Shown here: positions 34,963 to 43,913 of the stretch, in pieces
Layout of the letters: each line of letters starts with the position of its first letter
Numbering within the stretch: position 1 is the first letter of the stretch
Origin: an uncultured Pelagibacteraceae bacterium
Lineage (GTDB): Bacteria; Pseudomonadota; Alphaproteobacteria; Pelagibacterales; Pelagibacteraceae
Direction: 5' to 3'
Assembly (NCBI GenBank): GCA_902630945.1
Contig: CACOWV010000005.1
Location: 1 to 53,929 of the forward strand
Length of the DNA: 53,929 nucleotides
Translations under genes and position numbers: made by a program
The notes under the pieces: model-generated
Database searches by the model: none
Seen by the model: the letters and a program-made list of their open reading frames with translations, nothing else
Told to the model about the DNA's origin: nothing

Positions 34963-35902
34963 TCGTCGTTCTTTTGTTGTAGGTATTAAATCAACGAAAT
35001 TATCAATTAAAGAAAAATTTTTTTTAAGGAAATATAAACCTTGGGGTGTAATTTTATTTACAAGAAATATTAAGAATATCAACCAAACCTATAAATTAAC
35101 TTCATCCATTAGAAAAATTTTTAATGATAGAAAATATCCAATATTAATAGATCAAGAAGGAGGAAGAATAAATAGATTAAAAAATATTGTTTCTTTTGAA
35201 AATTTAACTTCTGAATTTTTTGGAAATAAATATGCAAAAAATCTCAGAGAATTTAATTTTTTTTATAGATTGTTTGTTGATAAAACATCTTATCTATTAA
35301 GATTAATTGGTGTAAATATTAATACAGTTCCCGTTTTAGACTTAAGAATTAAAGGAGCATCAAATATTATTGGTGATAGATCTTTTTCAAAGAATCCTAA
35401 AATAGTATCAAAAATAGGTGATAAGTGCATACAATATTTTCATGAAAATGGAGTTGGAACTGTAATGAAGCATATACCGGGACATGGATTGGCAAAAGTT
35501 GATAGTCACTTAAAAACTCCTACGGTGAATAAAAAATTATCACATTTAATTAAAGAAGATTTTGCTACTTTTAAAAAAAAAGAAAGCCTTTTCGCAATGA
35601 CAGCGCATATTATTTTTAGTAAAATTGATAATCAAAACACAGTTACTCATTCTAAAAAATTAATAGGATTAATTAGAAACAAAATAAAATTTCGAAATAT
35701 TTTGATCTCTGATGACATATCTATGAAAAGTTTAAAAGGAAATATAAAAGAAAATACAATCAAAACGTTTAAAGCAGGCTGCAATATAGTACTTCATTGT
35801 AATGGGAATTTAAAAGAAATGGAAATAGTAGGAAAAAACTCTCCAAAAATTAATAATTTTATTTTAAAAAAAACATCCCAATTTTATAAAATTTTGGGAT
35901 AA
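34955..35902 (+). CDS. nagZ: Beta-N-acetylhexosaminidase NagZ (glycoside hydrolase family 3)
   Basis: Cytoplasmic enzyme that removes N-acetylglucosamine from muropeptides during cell-wall recycling. The 315-residue protein has IDQEGGRINRL, then KHIPGHGLAKVDSHL with the catalytic His-containing loop, and ISDDISMKSLKG with the nucleophile Asp. It lies in the conserved argS-x-nagZ-scpA-scpB order, 9 bases before scpA. Confidence 0.94.
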   Translation: MNNRRSFVVGIKSTKLSIKEKFFLRKYKPWGVILFTRNIKNINQTYKLTSSIRKIFNDRKYPILIDQEGGRINRLKNIVSFENLTSEFFGNKYAKNLREFNFFYRLFVDKTSYLLRLIGVNINTVPVLDLRIKGASNIIGDRSFSKNPKIVSKIGDKCIQYFHENGVGTVMKHIPGHGLAKVDSHLKTPTVNKKLSHLIKEDFATFKKKESLFAMTAHIIFSKIDNQNTVTHSKKLIGLIRNKIKFRNILISDDISMKSLKGNIKENTIKTFKAGCNIVLHCNGNLKEMEIVGKNSPKINNFILKKTSQFYKILG

Positions 35903-35911
35903 TATTAAAAA

Positions 35912-36652
35912 ATGACAGAAAACGATTCTAATCTATTTAAAGTTGATGTTGAAAATTATAAGGGTCCTTTAGATGTTTTATTAGATTTAGCAAAAGCTCA
36001 AAAAGTAAATTTAGAGAATATTTCGATTACAAAACTTGCTGATCAATTTCATAATTTTATAACAGCTAAAACAGATTTAAATTTAGAAATAGCATCAGAA
36101 TATTTATTAATGGCTACATGGTTAGCTTACTTAAAATCAAAATTATTATTGCCGGGTACACCTGAGGAAGAATTTAAAGTTCAAGAGGTTGCAGAAAAAT
36201 TAAAATTACAACTTAAAAAATTGGAATTAATAAGACTTTTATCGGAACAAATGTTGAAAAGAAAAAGACTAGGAAGAGAAATTAGAACAAGAGGAATGAG
36301 AGCGGGCATACGACCTATTTATAATAGTCAATACAAAGTTAATTTATTTGATTTATTAAAATCATACTCAACAATCATTATGACAAAAGATTTTCAAAAA
36401 ATTAATATTCCCAAATTACCTGTTTTTACCACAGAGGAAGGCATCAAAACAATAAAGGAATTTTTTGGTAAATTAATTGATTGGAAAAAATTAGATGACT
36501 TGATCCCTCTAAATTTTAAAAATAACATTAAATATAAAAAATCTGGAAAAGCAGGTATATTTGCTGGTTCATTAGAATTGGTTAAAGAAGGTAATTTAAA
36601 AATTAAACAAGAAGAACTTTTTGATGAAATTTATATTAAAGAAAATAAATGA
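35912..36652 (+). CDS. scpA: Segregation and condensation protein A
   Basis: Kleisin subunit of the SMC condensin complex, which compacts and segregates the chromosome. The 246-residue protein begins with the family motif ENYKGPLDVLLDLAKAQKVNL, then ITKLADQFHNFI and ASEYLLMATWLAYLKSKLLLP; a winged-helix end contacts SMC. It overlaps scpB by 4 bases. Confidence 0.95.
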   Translation: MTENDSNLFKVDVENYKGPLDVLLDLAKAQKVNLENISITKLADQFHNFITAKTDLNLEIASEYLLMATWLAYLKSKLLLPGTPEEEFKVQEVAEKLKLQLKKLELIRLLSEQMLKRKRLGREIRTRGMRAGIRPIYNSQYKVNLFDLLKSYSTIIMTKDFQKINIPKLPVFTTEEGIKTIKEFFGKLIDWKKLDDLIPLNFKNNIKYKKSGKAGIFAGSLELVKEGNLKIKQEELFDEIYIKENK

Positions 36653-37350
36653 TTAAAAAAAAATTAAAAAAAAAAGATAACATAATAAATTTCCCTACAA
36701 AACTTTCTTCAATAGAGAAAGAAATTGAGGGTATTGTTTTTGCAGCTGCTGAACCATTAGACTTAGAAACGATTGAGGAAAAAATTTCCAAAAAAACAGA
36801 TGTGCTTAAAACATTAAACAAACTTAAATCTGAATACTCAGATCGTGGAATTAATTTAGTTTGTATTTCAAAAAAATGGTCTTTCAGGACCTCTCCGAAT
36901 TTGTCAAAATTAATGTCTCAAGAAAAAACAGTCGAAAAGAAGCTTTCGCGAGCAGCAATTGAAACACTTGCTATAATCGTTTATCACCAACCTGTAACAA
37001 GGTCAGAAATTGAGGAAATTAGAGGCGTGGCTTTTGGAACAAATACATTAGAAATATTGATGGAATTAAATTGGGTTAAACCAGGCGGAAGGAAAGATGT
37101 TCCAGGAAAACCAATTCAATATATAACTACGGAAGATTTCTTAAGTCATTTTAACTTACAAAAATTATCAGATTTACCTACTGTTGATGAATTAGGTGCG
37201 GCTGGATTAATTGATAATACAAATATTGATAGCGCAATTTTTGGTACCGGAAAATTTTATAAAGAAAAACAAGATGGTAAAAAAGAAGATATTTATTCAA
37301 ATATTGATGAAATGTTGAGTAGCACTCTAGAATCTGAGGAGGGCAATTAA
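36649..37350 (+). CDS. scpB: Segregation and condensation protein B
   Basis: Dimeric partner of ScpA in the SMC condensin. The 233-residue protein has two winged-helix domains: the first contains IEGIVFAAAEPLDLETIEEK, the second LSRAAIETLAIIVYHQPVTRSEIEEIRGV. A lysine-rich N-terminus and an acidic tail flank these. It overlaps scpA by 4 bases. A 67-base gap follows before tatA, the longest in this run, where a promoter could lie, though none is clear. Confidence 0.95.
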   Translation: MIKKKLKKKDNIINFPTKLSSIEKEIEGIVFAAAEPLDLETIEEKISKKTDVLKTLNKLKSEYSDRGINLVCISKKWSFRTSPNLSKLMSQEKTVEKKLSRAAIETLAIIVYHQPVTRSEIEEIRGVAFGTNTLEILMELNWVKPGGRKDVPGKPIQYITTEDFLSHFNLQKLSDLPTVDELGAAGLIDNTNIDSAIFGTGKFYKEKQDGKKEDIYSNIDEMLSSTLESEEGN

Positions 37351-37417
37351 TAATTAATAATTTAGTTTATTTGAAAAAGTCACTTTAAAATCATTAATAA
37401 AAAGGTTATAAGTTTTT

Positions 37418-37618
37418 ATGAGCATTGGAATTTGGCAAATAGCAATCGTTGTAATACTCGTTGTTTTATTATTTGGAAGAGGAAAAATATCTAGCCTGAT
37501 GGGAGATGTTGCAAAGGGTATAAAGAGTTTTAAAAAGGGAATGGCATCTGATGTTAATGATGAGTCCGAACCTAAAAATATTTCCGACGAAAATCAAGAC
37601 TCAAACAAAAAAGAATAA
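37418..37618 (+). CDS. tatA: Sec-independent translocase component TatA
   Basis: Pore-forming component of the twin-arginine system, which exports folded proteins. The 66-residue protein has one N-terminal helix (about 5-22), the hinge FGRGK, and the amphipathic [10 protein letters not shown], followed by an acidic tail, all typical of TatA. It precedes tatB by 5 bases. Confidence 0.93.
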   Translation: MSIGIWQIAIVVILVVLLFGRGKISSLMGDVAKGIKSFKKGMASDVNDESEPKNISDENQDSNKKE

Positions 37619-37623
37619 ATCAC

Positions 37624-37836
37624 ATGCCTACAATCGGTTGGTTTGAGATTTTAATTATAGTTGCTATAGCAATCGTAATACTAGGGCCAAAAGATTTCCC
37701 CATAATGTTAAAAAAAGTTGGATCATGGATAGGAGCAGCAAAAAAACAGATAAATAATATTCAAAATGAAGTATCAAATATTGATCTTGATGAAAATAAA
37801 ATAAAAAAAGAAGAAGATAAAAAAGATGAGTCATGA
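37624..37836 (+). CDS. tatB: Sec-independent translocase component TatB (short)
   Basis: Substrate-receptor component that works with TatC. The 70-residue protein starts MPTIGWFEILIIVAIAIVILGPKD, with the conserved Glu8 and Gly-Pro hinge that separate TatB from TatA, then a short amphipathic and charged tail. It is shorter than the usual 100-170 residues, in line with genome streamlining. Its end overlaps tatC by 11 bases. Confidence 0.9.
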   Translation: MPTIGWFEILIIVAIAIVILGPKDFPIMLKKVGSWIGAAKKQINNIQNEVSNIDLDENKIKKEEDKKDES

Positions 37837-38596
37837 TGAAAAAGAAGGTGGCTTTATAAGCCATTTAACTGAACTTAGAAAAAGATTAATTCACAGTTTT
37901 ATATTTCTGATTATTTTTTTTATTGGTTGTTATTTTTTTGCTGAAAATTTATACGGTTTTTTAGTCGAACCTTATGCTAAAGCTGTCAAAGATGATGGTG
38001 AAGGAAGAAGATTAATTTTTACTGCTTTACAAGAAACTTTTTTAACATATCTTAAAATTTCTTTCTTTACTGCTTTTTTTGTAACGTGTCCATTTTTCTT
38101 AATGCAAATATGGAAGTTTATTGCACCTGGTCTTTATAAACATGAAAAGATTGCAATTTTACCTTACCTAGTTTTAACACCTATATTATTTTTTTTGGGT
38201 GGTATTTTAGTTTATTATCTTATTATGCCCCTAGCTATTAAGTTTTTTTTATCTTTTGAAAGTACAGGATTATCAACAAATTTACCGATCCAATTAGAGG
38301 CAAAAGTAAATGAATATTTATCATTAGTAATGAAATTAATTTTTGCTTTTGGTATAAGTTTTCAATTACCTGTAGTTTTAAGTTTATTAGCAAGAATAGG
38401 CATTGTCGATTCTGAATTTTTAATTACAAGAAGAAAGTATGTAGTTGTAATAATTTTTGCAGCTGCAGCTCTATTAACTCCTCCAGATCCAATAACTCAA
38501 ATAGGTTTAGCTATTCCTTTATTAATCTTGTATGAATTATCAATTTTTTCAGTAAGATTCATAGAAAAGAAAAAATTAGAAAATTCAGATGCATGA
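37826..38596 (+). CDS. tatC: Sec-independent translocase component TatC
   Basis: Polytopic receptor for twin-arginine signal peptides. The 256-residue protein has six hydrophobic helices, begins with FISHLTELRKRLIHSFIF (the conserved SHLxELRxR), and contains LFTALQETFLTY-like FTALQETFLTYLK and ALLTPPDPITQIGLAIP. It overlaps tatB by 11 bases and serS by 8 bases. A likely client, the M48 lipoprotein at 52813-53640, is coded in this window. Confidence 0.95.
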   Translation: MSHDEKEGGFISHLTELRKRLIHSFIFLIIFFIGCYFFAENLYGFLVEPYAKAVKDDGEGRRLIFTALQETFLTYLKISFFTAFFVTCPFFLMQIWKFIAPGLYKHEKIAILPYLVLTPILFFLGGILVYYLIMPLAIKFFLSFESTGLSTNLPIQLEAKVNEYLSLVMKLIFAFGISFQLPVVLSLLARIGIVDSEFLITRRKYVVVIIFAAAALLTPPDPITQIGLAIPLLILYELSIFSVRFIEKKKLENSDA

Positions 38597-39848
38597 TTTA
38601 AAAAAAATTAGAGCAGATTTTGATGCATTTAAAACTGCATTAAAAAAAAGATCAATTGATATTAATCTAGATGAACTAAAAGTTTTAGATGAAAAAAATA
38701 GAGACTTAATACATAAAAAGGAAAATTTAGAAAAAGAAAAAAAAGAGATTTCAAAATCAAAAGATAAATCTTTATTCAAAAAATCTAAAGAAATTTCATT
38801 AAATATTGATGATATTTCTGAAAAACAAAAAAAAGTTAAATTAAATTTAGAAAAATTATTATCAAATATTCCCAATATCCCTCATTTAGATGTTCCTGAT
38901 GGAAAAGACGAAAATGACAATGTTGAAATAAAAAAAAATGGTTTAATTCCTAATTTTGATTTTAAACCCAAATCTCACTATGAATTAGGAGAGAATCTTC
39001 AAATGCTAGACTTTGATCTTGCAACAAAAACAACTGGTTCTAGATTTGTGTTTGTAAAAGATAAACTAGCACTACTTGAGAGAGCTATTTCAAATTTTAT
39101 GTTAGACATTCATGTTAACAAAAATAATTATTTAGAAATTTCTCCTCCATTATTAGCTTCTGAAAACACAATGTTTGGAACTGGACAGCTTCCTAAATTT
39201 GAAAATGATCAATTTGAAGTAAAACTTGAAGATGGAAGTGAAAGAAAATTTTTAATACCTACTGCAGAAGTTATTTTAACTAATATCATTAAAGATAAGA
39301 TAATCGACTTGAAATCTTTGCCGATGAGATTTGTAGCTTCAACTCCTTGCTTCAGAAAAGAGGCTGGTAGTTATGGAAAAGATACGAAAGGGATGATTAG
39401 ACAGCACCAATTTTATAAAGTTGAGCTAGTAAGTATTGTTGAGCATGATAAATGTCTGGAAGAACTAGAGAGAATGACAAATTGTGCGACAGGAATTTTA
39501 GATCTTTTAGAATTGCCCTATCGAAAAGTAATATTATGCAGTGGTGACATGGGTTTTAGTGCTGAAAAAACCTATGATATTGAGGTCTGGTTGCCTTCTG
39601 AAAATAGGTATCGAGAAATTTCATCTTGTTCATCTTGTTCAACTTTTCAGTCAATAAGAATGAAGTCTCGGTATAAAGATAACAATAAGGAAACAAAATA
39701 TTTAGGCACTCTTAACGGAAGTGGTCTAGCAATTGGAAGAACTCTAATCGCAATTTTAGAAAATTATCAAAAAAAAGATGGTTCGATAAGTATTCCGAAA
39801 GTATTGAGACCCTATATGAATAATTTAGAAAAAATTTCACTCAAATAA
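38589..39848 (+). CDS. serS: Seryl-tRNA synthetase
   Basis: Class II synthetase charging tRNA-Ser. The 419-residue protein has the N-terminal coiled-coil arm (about residues 30-100, strongly lysine/glutamate-rich), motif 2 in TPCFRKEAGSYGKDTKGMIR and motif 3 in NGSGLAIGRTLIAILENYQ. It overlaps tatC by 8 bases. In many relatives surE and pcm lie between serS and yajC; here yajC follows directly after 54 bases. Confidence 0.97.
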   Translation: MHDLKKIRADFDAFKTALKKRSIDINLDELKVLDEKNRDLIHKKENLEKEKKEISKSKDKSLFKKSKEISLNIDDISEKQKKVKLNLEKLLSNIPNIPHLDVPDGKDENDNVEIKKNGLIPNFDFKPKSHYELGENLQMLDFDLATKTTGSRFVFVKDKLALLERAISNFMLDIHVNKNNYLEISPPLLASENTMFGTGQLPKFENDQFEVKLEDGSERKFLIPTAEVILTNIIKDKIIDLKSLPMRFVASTPCFRKEAGSYGKDTKGMIRQHQFYKVELVSIVEHDKCLEELERMTNCATGILDLLELPYRKVILCSGDMGFSAEKTYDIEVWLPSENRYREISSCSSCSTFQSIRMKSRYKDNNKETKYLGTLNGSGLAIGRTLIAILENYQKKDGSISIPKVLRPYMNNLEKISLK

Positions 39849-39902
39849 AGTTGTGTTAATCCAACAGATAGTATAAATATTCATTTTTAATTAAGGAGTT
39901 TT

Positions 39903-40190
39903 ATGGAAAGTTCAGGAATAGGTCAATTTATACCACTAATATTAATATTTGTTATATTTTATTTTTTCTTAATAAGACCCCAACAAAAAAAAGTTAAAGA
40001 GCATAAAGCTATGGTTGAAGGTCTTAAAAAAGGAGATAAAATAGTTACATCGGGTGGGATAACTGGTGTAATAACAAGAGTTGTAGATAATGATAAAATT
40101 GAAGTGGAGATAGCTGAAAATGTGACTGTTGAAGTTATTAGAGGCACAGGCGTTCAAAGCTTAATGAATTCTCAAGAAATAAAAAAATAA
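39903..40190 (+). CDS. yajC: Sec translocon accessory subunit YajC
   Basis: Small membrane protein associated with SecDF. The 95 residues have one helix (about 8-26), the motif FYFFLIRPQQKKVKEHKAMVEGLKKGDKIVTSGG typical of the family (positions about 18-51), and a beta-rich end. An AAGGAG site lies 5 bases before ATG 39903. It precedes secD by 12 bases. Confidence 0.95.
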   Translation: MESSGIGQFIPLILIFVIFYFFLIRPQQKKVKEHKAMVEGLKKGDKIVTSGGITGVITRVVDNDKIEVEIAENVTVEVIRGTGVQSLMNSQEIKK

Positions 40191-40202
40191 ATTTTTAATA
40201 AA

Positions 40203-41759
40203 GTGTTATACTTTTCGAAATTAAGAATAATTTTTATTTCTTTAATTTCTCTATTTTTTATAATTATTGCCACATCAAATTTTTTTAAGTTTGAAAGTGA
40301 TTTATTAAGTAAGAAAATAAATCTTGGCTTAGATTTGCAAGGTGGATCTTATCTTTTATTAGAAATTGATAATTCACCTGTAATTGAGCAAAAACTTCAA
40401 AATCTAACTGTAACCCTGAGAAGTTATTACAAAGAAAAAAATATTAGATTATCTAATTTTAAAATTTCAAATAAAAAATTATCTTTTTCAGTTGATGATC
40501 AATTTAAAGAATTAATTTTAGAGGAGTTTGCAGATGAAAATAGCAATATAAATCCATATTATCCTAGATTTAAATCACACCAATTAAATATTGATGAGGT
40601 AAATAATATTCTTAATATAAGTTTTTCTAAACAAGGAATTATTGAATTAAAAACTTCATCACAAGACCAAGCCTTAGAAATAGTCAGAAGAAGAATAGAT
40701 GAGATAGGAACAAATGAACCTAATATTTTGAAAAGAGGTAATGATAGAATTTTAGTAGAATTACCTGGATTAGATGATCCTATGAGAATAAAATCTTTAC
40801 TTGGAAAAACTGCAAACTTAACTTTTAGATTTGTAACTAATACAAATTCAGACTCCTTTGGAGCCGAGAATTTAAAATTTGAAGACAGTGATGAAGTAGC
40901 TACTGTTAGTAAAAGAATAATACTAAGTGGTGATAATCTTTTAGATGCACAGCCAAGAATGAATAGTGAAACAAATGAGACAGTAGTCTCATTCACGTTA
41001 GATCGAGTTGGGGCAAAAAGATTTGGTAAAGCAACATCAACAGGCATAGGAAAACAACTTGCTATTGTTTTAGATGGAAAAATTATAAGCGCTCCAGTAA
41101 TAAGAGATACAATAGCTAGTGGATCAGGTCAAATAAGTGGAGGTTTTACATTTCAATCCGCCACTGATTTAGCTTTATTATTAAGATCTGGAGCATTACC
41201 AGCGCCATTAAATATTATTGAGGAAAGAACTGTAGGACCTGATTTGGGAAAAGATTCTATTAAAGCAGGAATTTTAGCTCTGATAATTGGTTTTACTTTT
41301 GTAATAGTTTTTATTTTGTTAAAATATAAAATTTTTGGAATAATTACTAATCTAGCCTTAATTATAAATTTATTTTTATTAGTTGGAATTTTAACAATAT
41401 TTGAAGCAACTTTAACATTACCTGGTATTGCAGGAATTATTTTAACAGTTGGTATGGCAGTTGATGCGAATGTTCTTATATTTGAAAGAATAAAAGAGGA
41501 ATTGAAAAATGAAAAAAATAATTTAATAGCTTTTGATAGTGGTTATTCTAAATCAAGAACTGCAATTTTTGATGCAAATATAACAACTTTATTAGCCGCA
41601 ATAATTCTTTTTTTTATGGGATCAGGTCCAATTAAAGGTTTTTCTCTAACTTTAGGAGTAGGTATTTTTACTACTTTATTTTCGGTATATTTCATAGCAA
41701 GATTAATGACTGTTATTTATGTCTCAAAAAATAAAGATAAGGAGGGGATAATCAAGTGA
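40203..41759 (+). CDS. secD: Protein translocase subunit SecD (GTG start)
   Basis: RND-fold subunit that uses the proton gradient to help late stages of Sec export. The 518-residue protein begins with GTG 40203 and has one N-terminal helix, then LGLDLQGGSYLLLEI, a periplasmic P1 domain with VELPGLDDPMRIKSLLG, and a C-terminal five-helix block with GMAVDANVLIFERIKEEL, which carries the conserved Asp. It overlaps secF by 4 bases (GTGA). Confidence 0.97.
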   Translation: MLYFSKLRIIFISLISLFFIIIATSNFFKFESDLLSKKINLGLDLQGGSYLLLEIDNSPVIEQKLQNLTVTLRSYYKEKNIRLSNFKISNKKLSFSVDDQFKELILEEFADENSNINPYYPRFKSHQLNIDEVNNILNISFSKQGIIELKTSSQDQALEIVRRRIDEIGTNEPNILKRGNDRILVELPGLDDPMRIKSLLGKTANLTFRFVTNTNSDSFGAENLKFEDSDEVATVSKRIILSGDNLLDAQPRMNSETNETVVSFTLDRVGAKRFGKATSTGIGKQLAIVLDGKIISAPVIRDTIASGSGQISGGFTFQSATDLALLLRSGALPAPLNIIEERTVGPDLGKDSIKAGILALIIGFTFVIVFILLKYKIFGIITNLALIINLFLLVGILTIFEATLTLPGIAGIILTVGMAVDANVLIFERIKEELKNEKNNLIAFDSGYSKSRTAIFDANITTLLAAIILFFMGSGPIKGFSLTLGVGIFTTLFSVYFIARLMTVIYVSKNKDKEGIIK

Positions 41760-42640
41760 TAGCATTTAATAAATATTATAATAAATTCAACATTTTATCT
41801 ACTGCCCTAGTTATATTTTCTTTATTATTTTTATTTTTCAAAGGCTTAAATTTTGGGATAGATTTTAAAGGTGGTACTTTAATTGAACTAAGATCGACAG
41901 ATACAAAAATAAATGTTTCTTCTATAAGGGACAACTTAAATCAAATGAATTTAGGTGATGTTTCAGTCAAAAATTTTGGAAATGAAAGTGATTTTTTAAT
42001 AAAATTTGAAAATAATGAAAATAAAAATGTAATTGAAGAAATCAAAAATAATTTAGATAAATCCTTTGGAAATAGTTTTGATTTTAGAAGAGTTGAAAAT
42101 GTTGGTCCAAAAGTTAGTGCTGAACTTCTTCGATCAGGAATAATAGCTATAGCTGTAGCGTTAACACTTATGTTAATTTATATTTGGATTAGATTTGAAT
42201 GGCAATTTAGTTTAGGCGCAATATTAGCGCTGTTTCATGACGTAATCGTTACATTAGGTTTATTTTCTTTATTAGGACTTGAAATTAATTTATCAATAAT
42301 TGCTGCTGTATTAACAATAGTTGGTTATTCAATGAATGATACCGTTGTAATATTTGATAGAGTTCGGGAAAATTTGAAAAAATATTCAGATATAAAAATT
42401 TATGAGCTGACAAATATTTCTATTAATGAAACTCTTTCTAGAACTTTAATAACTTCAATAACTACATTATTAGCTTTATTATCTATTTTTTTCTTTGGTG
42501 GTGAAATTTTGAGAGGTTTTTCTCTAGCCATGATATTTGGTGTTATATTTGGTACCTACTCATCAATATATATTGCAAACACAGTATTAGTAAGACTTAA
42601 CGTAACGCAAAAAACTATATTAAGAGATGACAAAGATTAG
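41756..42640 (+). CDS. secF: Protein translocase subunit SecF (GTG start)
   Basis: Partner of SecD. The 294-residue protein has one N-terminal helix, GIDFKGGTLIELRS at the start of the periplasmic part, a five-helix C-terminal block and the motif YSMNDTVVIFDRVRENLKK. GTG 41756 overlaps the SecD stop (GTGA). Its 3' end overlaps the convergent PuuD-like gene by 4 bases. Confidence 0.96.
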   Translation: MIAFNKYYNKFNILSTALVIFSLLFLFFKGLNFGIDFKGGTLIELRSTDTKINVSSIRDNLNQMNLGDVSVKNFGNESDFLIKFENNENKNVIEEIKNNLDKSFGNSFDFRRVENVGPKVSAELLRSGIIAIAVALTLMLIYIWIRFEWQFSLGAILALFHDVIVTLGLFSLLGLEINLSIIAAVLTIVGYSMNDTVVIFDRVRENLKKYSDIKIYELTNISINETLSRTLITSITTLLALLSIFFFGGEILRGFSLAMIFGVIFGTYSSIYIANTVLVRLNVTQKTILRDDKD

Positions 42641-43239
42641 TATAAATTTTGTGCTGCTATCATAGTAAAAATCATAGGTAACGATAGTATTGTATTAATT
42701 CTAGATACCAACATTGCGGTTCTAGCAGATTTTACTTTTATCTCAGTTTCACATTCTACAATTCCCAAAGCTTTTTTTTGATTTGGCCAAATTACAAACC
42801 AAACATTAAAAGCCATAATAATTCCAAGCCACATACCAATTCCAATTGCTGTATGTTTTGGAATTCCAGAAGTAATACTTAGGGTGATAGCATCGTATAA
42901 GTATCCATTAAGTAGAGCCAGAAATAAACCAGATACAATTGTAAATAATGCGGCCCATCTAAAATAAAAAAGTGCTGCCGGAGCAATAACTTTTCCGATA
43001 GCTGGTTTAAACTCATCAGGTATTTTTGACATGTTGGGTATTTGAATAAAGTTAAAATACCACAGAAGGCCAATCCACATAATAGCTACTGTTACATGAA
43101 TAAATCTACACAACCAACTCCAAAAAAGAGTATCAAAAGCAAATCCACCATTTAAAAAAAATAATATTAGGAATAATAGAATTGTTAGTGAAAAAGAGGC
43201 ATGAATTGTTTTAGATAAGGATGATAATATTTTATACAT
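42637..43239 (-). CDS. PuuD-like membrane protein (urate oxidase N-terminal domain only)
   Basis: 200-residue membrane protein with about five helices. The pattern RFIHVTVAIMWIGLLWYFN, then RWAALFTIVSGLFLALLNG and NVWFVIWPNQKKALG, matches the membrane part (Urate_ox_N/DUF989) of the urate hydroxylase PuuD. Full PuuD is about twice as long and adds a C-terminal cytochrome c domain; there is no CxxCH here. No purine-degradation genes are adjacent. The conserved histidines in the helices suggest heme binding, so a small membrane cytochrome is possible; activity on urate should not be assumed. It is divergent from sodB. Confidence 0.65.
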   Translation of the reverse strand: MYKILSSLSKTIHASFSLTILLFLILFFLNGGFAFDTLFWSWLCRFIHVTVAIMWIGLLWYFNFIQIPNMSKIPDEFKPAIGKVIAPAALFYFRWAALFTIVSGLFLALLNGYLYDAITLSITSGIPKHTAIGIGMWLGIIMAFNVWFVIWPNQKKALGIVECETEIKVKSARTAMLVSRINTILSLPMIFTMIAAQNLY

Positions 43240-43269
43240 TATTGAAAAAATTATATATCAAAAAATAAT

Positions 43270-43286
43270 TTATTATAATATAATAA
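43270..43286. repeat. 17-base palindrome between the PuuD-like gene and sodB
   Basis: TTATTATAATATAATAA is symmetric around a central A and lies in the 74-base divergent gap. Its core TTATAATATAA resembles the centre of the Zur box but lacks the flanking G and C. In DNA this A/T-rich a palindrome of this length is not rare, so function is uncertain. Confidence 0.35.
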
Positions 43287-43313
43287 TTCTAAATTTTACT
43301 AATAAATTTAGAC

Positions 43314-43907
43314 ATGGAATTTACATTACCAAAACTTGATTACCCAAATGACGCATTATCGCCAATTATGTCTGAGGAAACATTAGATTTACATCATGGC
43401 AAACATCATCAGACTTATATAACCAATTTAAATAATTTTATAAATGAAACTGAAATGAAAAATATGTCATTAGAAGAAATTATTGTTAAAAGTTCAAAGG
43501 ATAAAGCTATGGCTGGAATTTTTAATAATGCTAGCCAACACTGGAACCATAATCTTTTCTGGAAGTGCATGAAACCTAACGGAGGTGGTAAAATGCCTCC
43601 CAAACTAGAAAAAAGAATTATCTCAGATTTTGGGAGTGTAGAGCAATTTAAAAAAGATTTTAAACAAGCAGGTGTAACTCAGTTTGGTTCTGGTTGGTGC
43701 TGGCTTTCAATTAAAAACGGAAAACTTGTCGTAACAAAAACTGCAAATGCAATAAATCCAATCATAGAAAACATGAAACCTATTTTAGGATGTGATGTAT
43801 GGGAACATTCTTATTACATTGATTATAGAAATCGTAGACCAGAATACCTTGATAAATTTACTGAAAACTTAATAAATTGGGAGTTTGTTGAATCTTTATT
43901 AGATTAG
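43314..43907 (+). CDS. sodB: Superoxide dismutase, iron type
   Basis: Converts superoxide to oxygen and hydrogen peroxide. The 197-residue protein starts FTLPKLDYPNDALSPIMS, with metal ligands in LHHGKHHQTY and NNASQHWNHNLFW, Asp/His in GCDVWEHSYYIDYRNRR. The pattern NNASQxWNHxxxW (Gln in the N-terminal half) points to the Fe-type rather than the Mn-type. No signal peptide, so cytoplasmic. It converges on a small membrane-protein gene with only 6 bases between. Confidence 0.95.
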   Translation: MEFTLPKLDYPNDALSPIMSEETLDLHHGKHHQTYITNLNNFINETEMKNMSLEEIIVKSSKDKAMAGIFNNASQHWNHNLFWKCMKPNGGGKMPPKLEKRIISDFGSVEQFKKDFKQAGVTQFGSGWCWLSIKNGKLVVTKTANAINPIIENMKPILGCDVWEHSYYIDYRNRRPEYLDKFTENLINWEFVESLLD

Positions 43908-43913
43908 TTATTT

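Noticed and set aside
40559-41047. 162-codon antisense frame inside secD
   Set aside because: It is fully nested in a well-supported gene, has no recognisable motifs, and reflects the scarcity of stop codons on the opposite strand.
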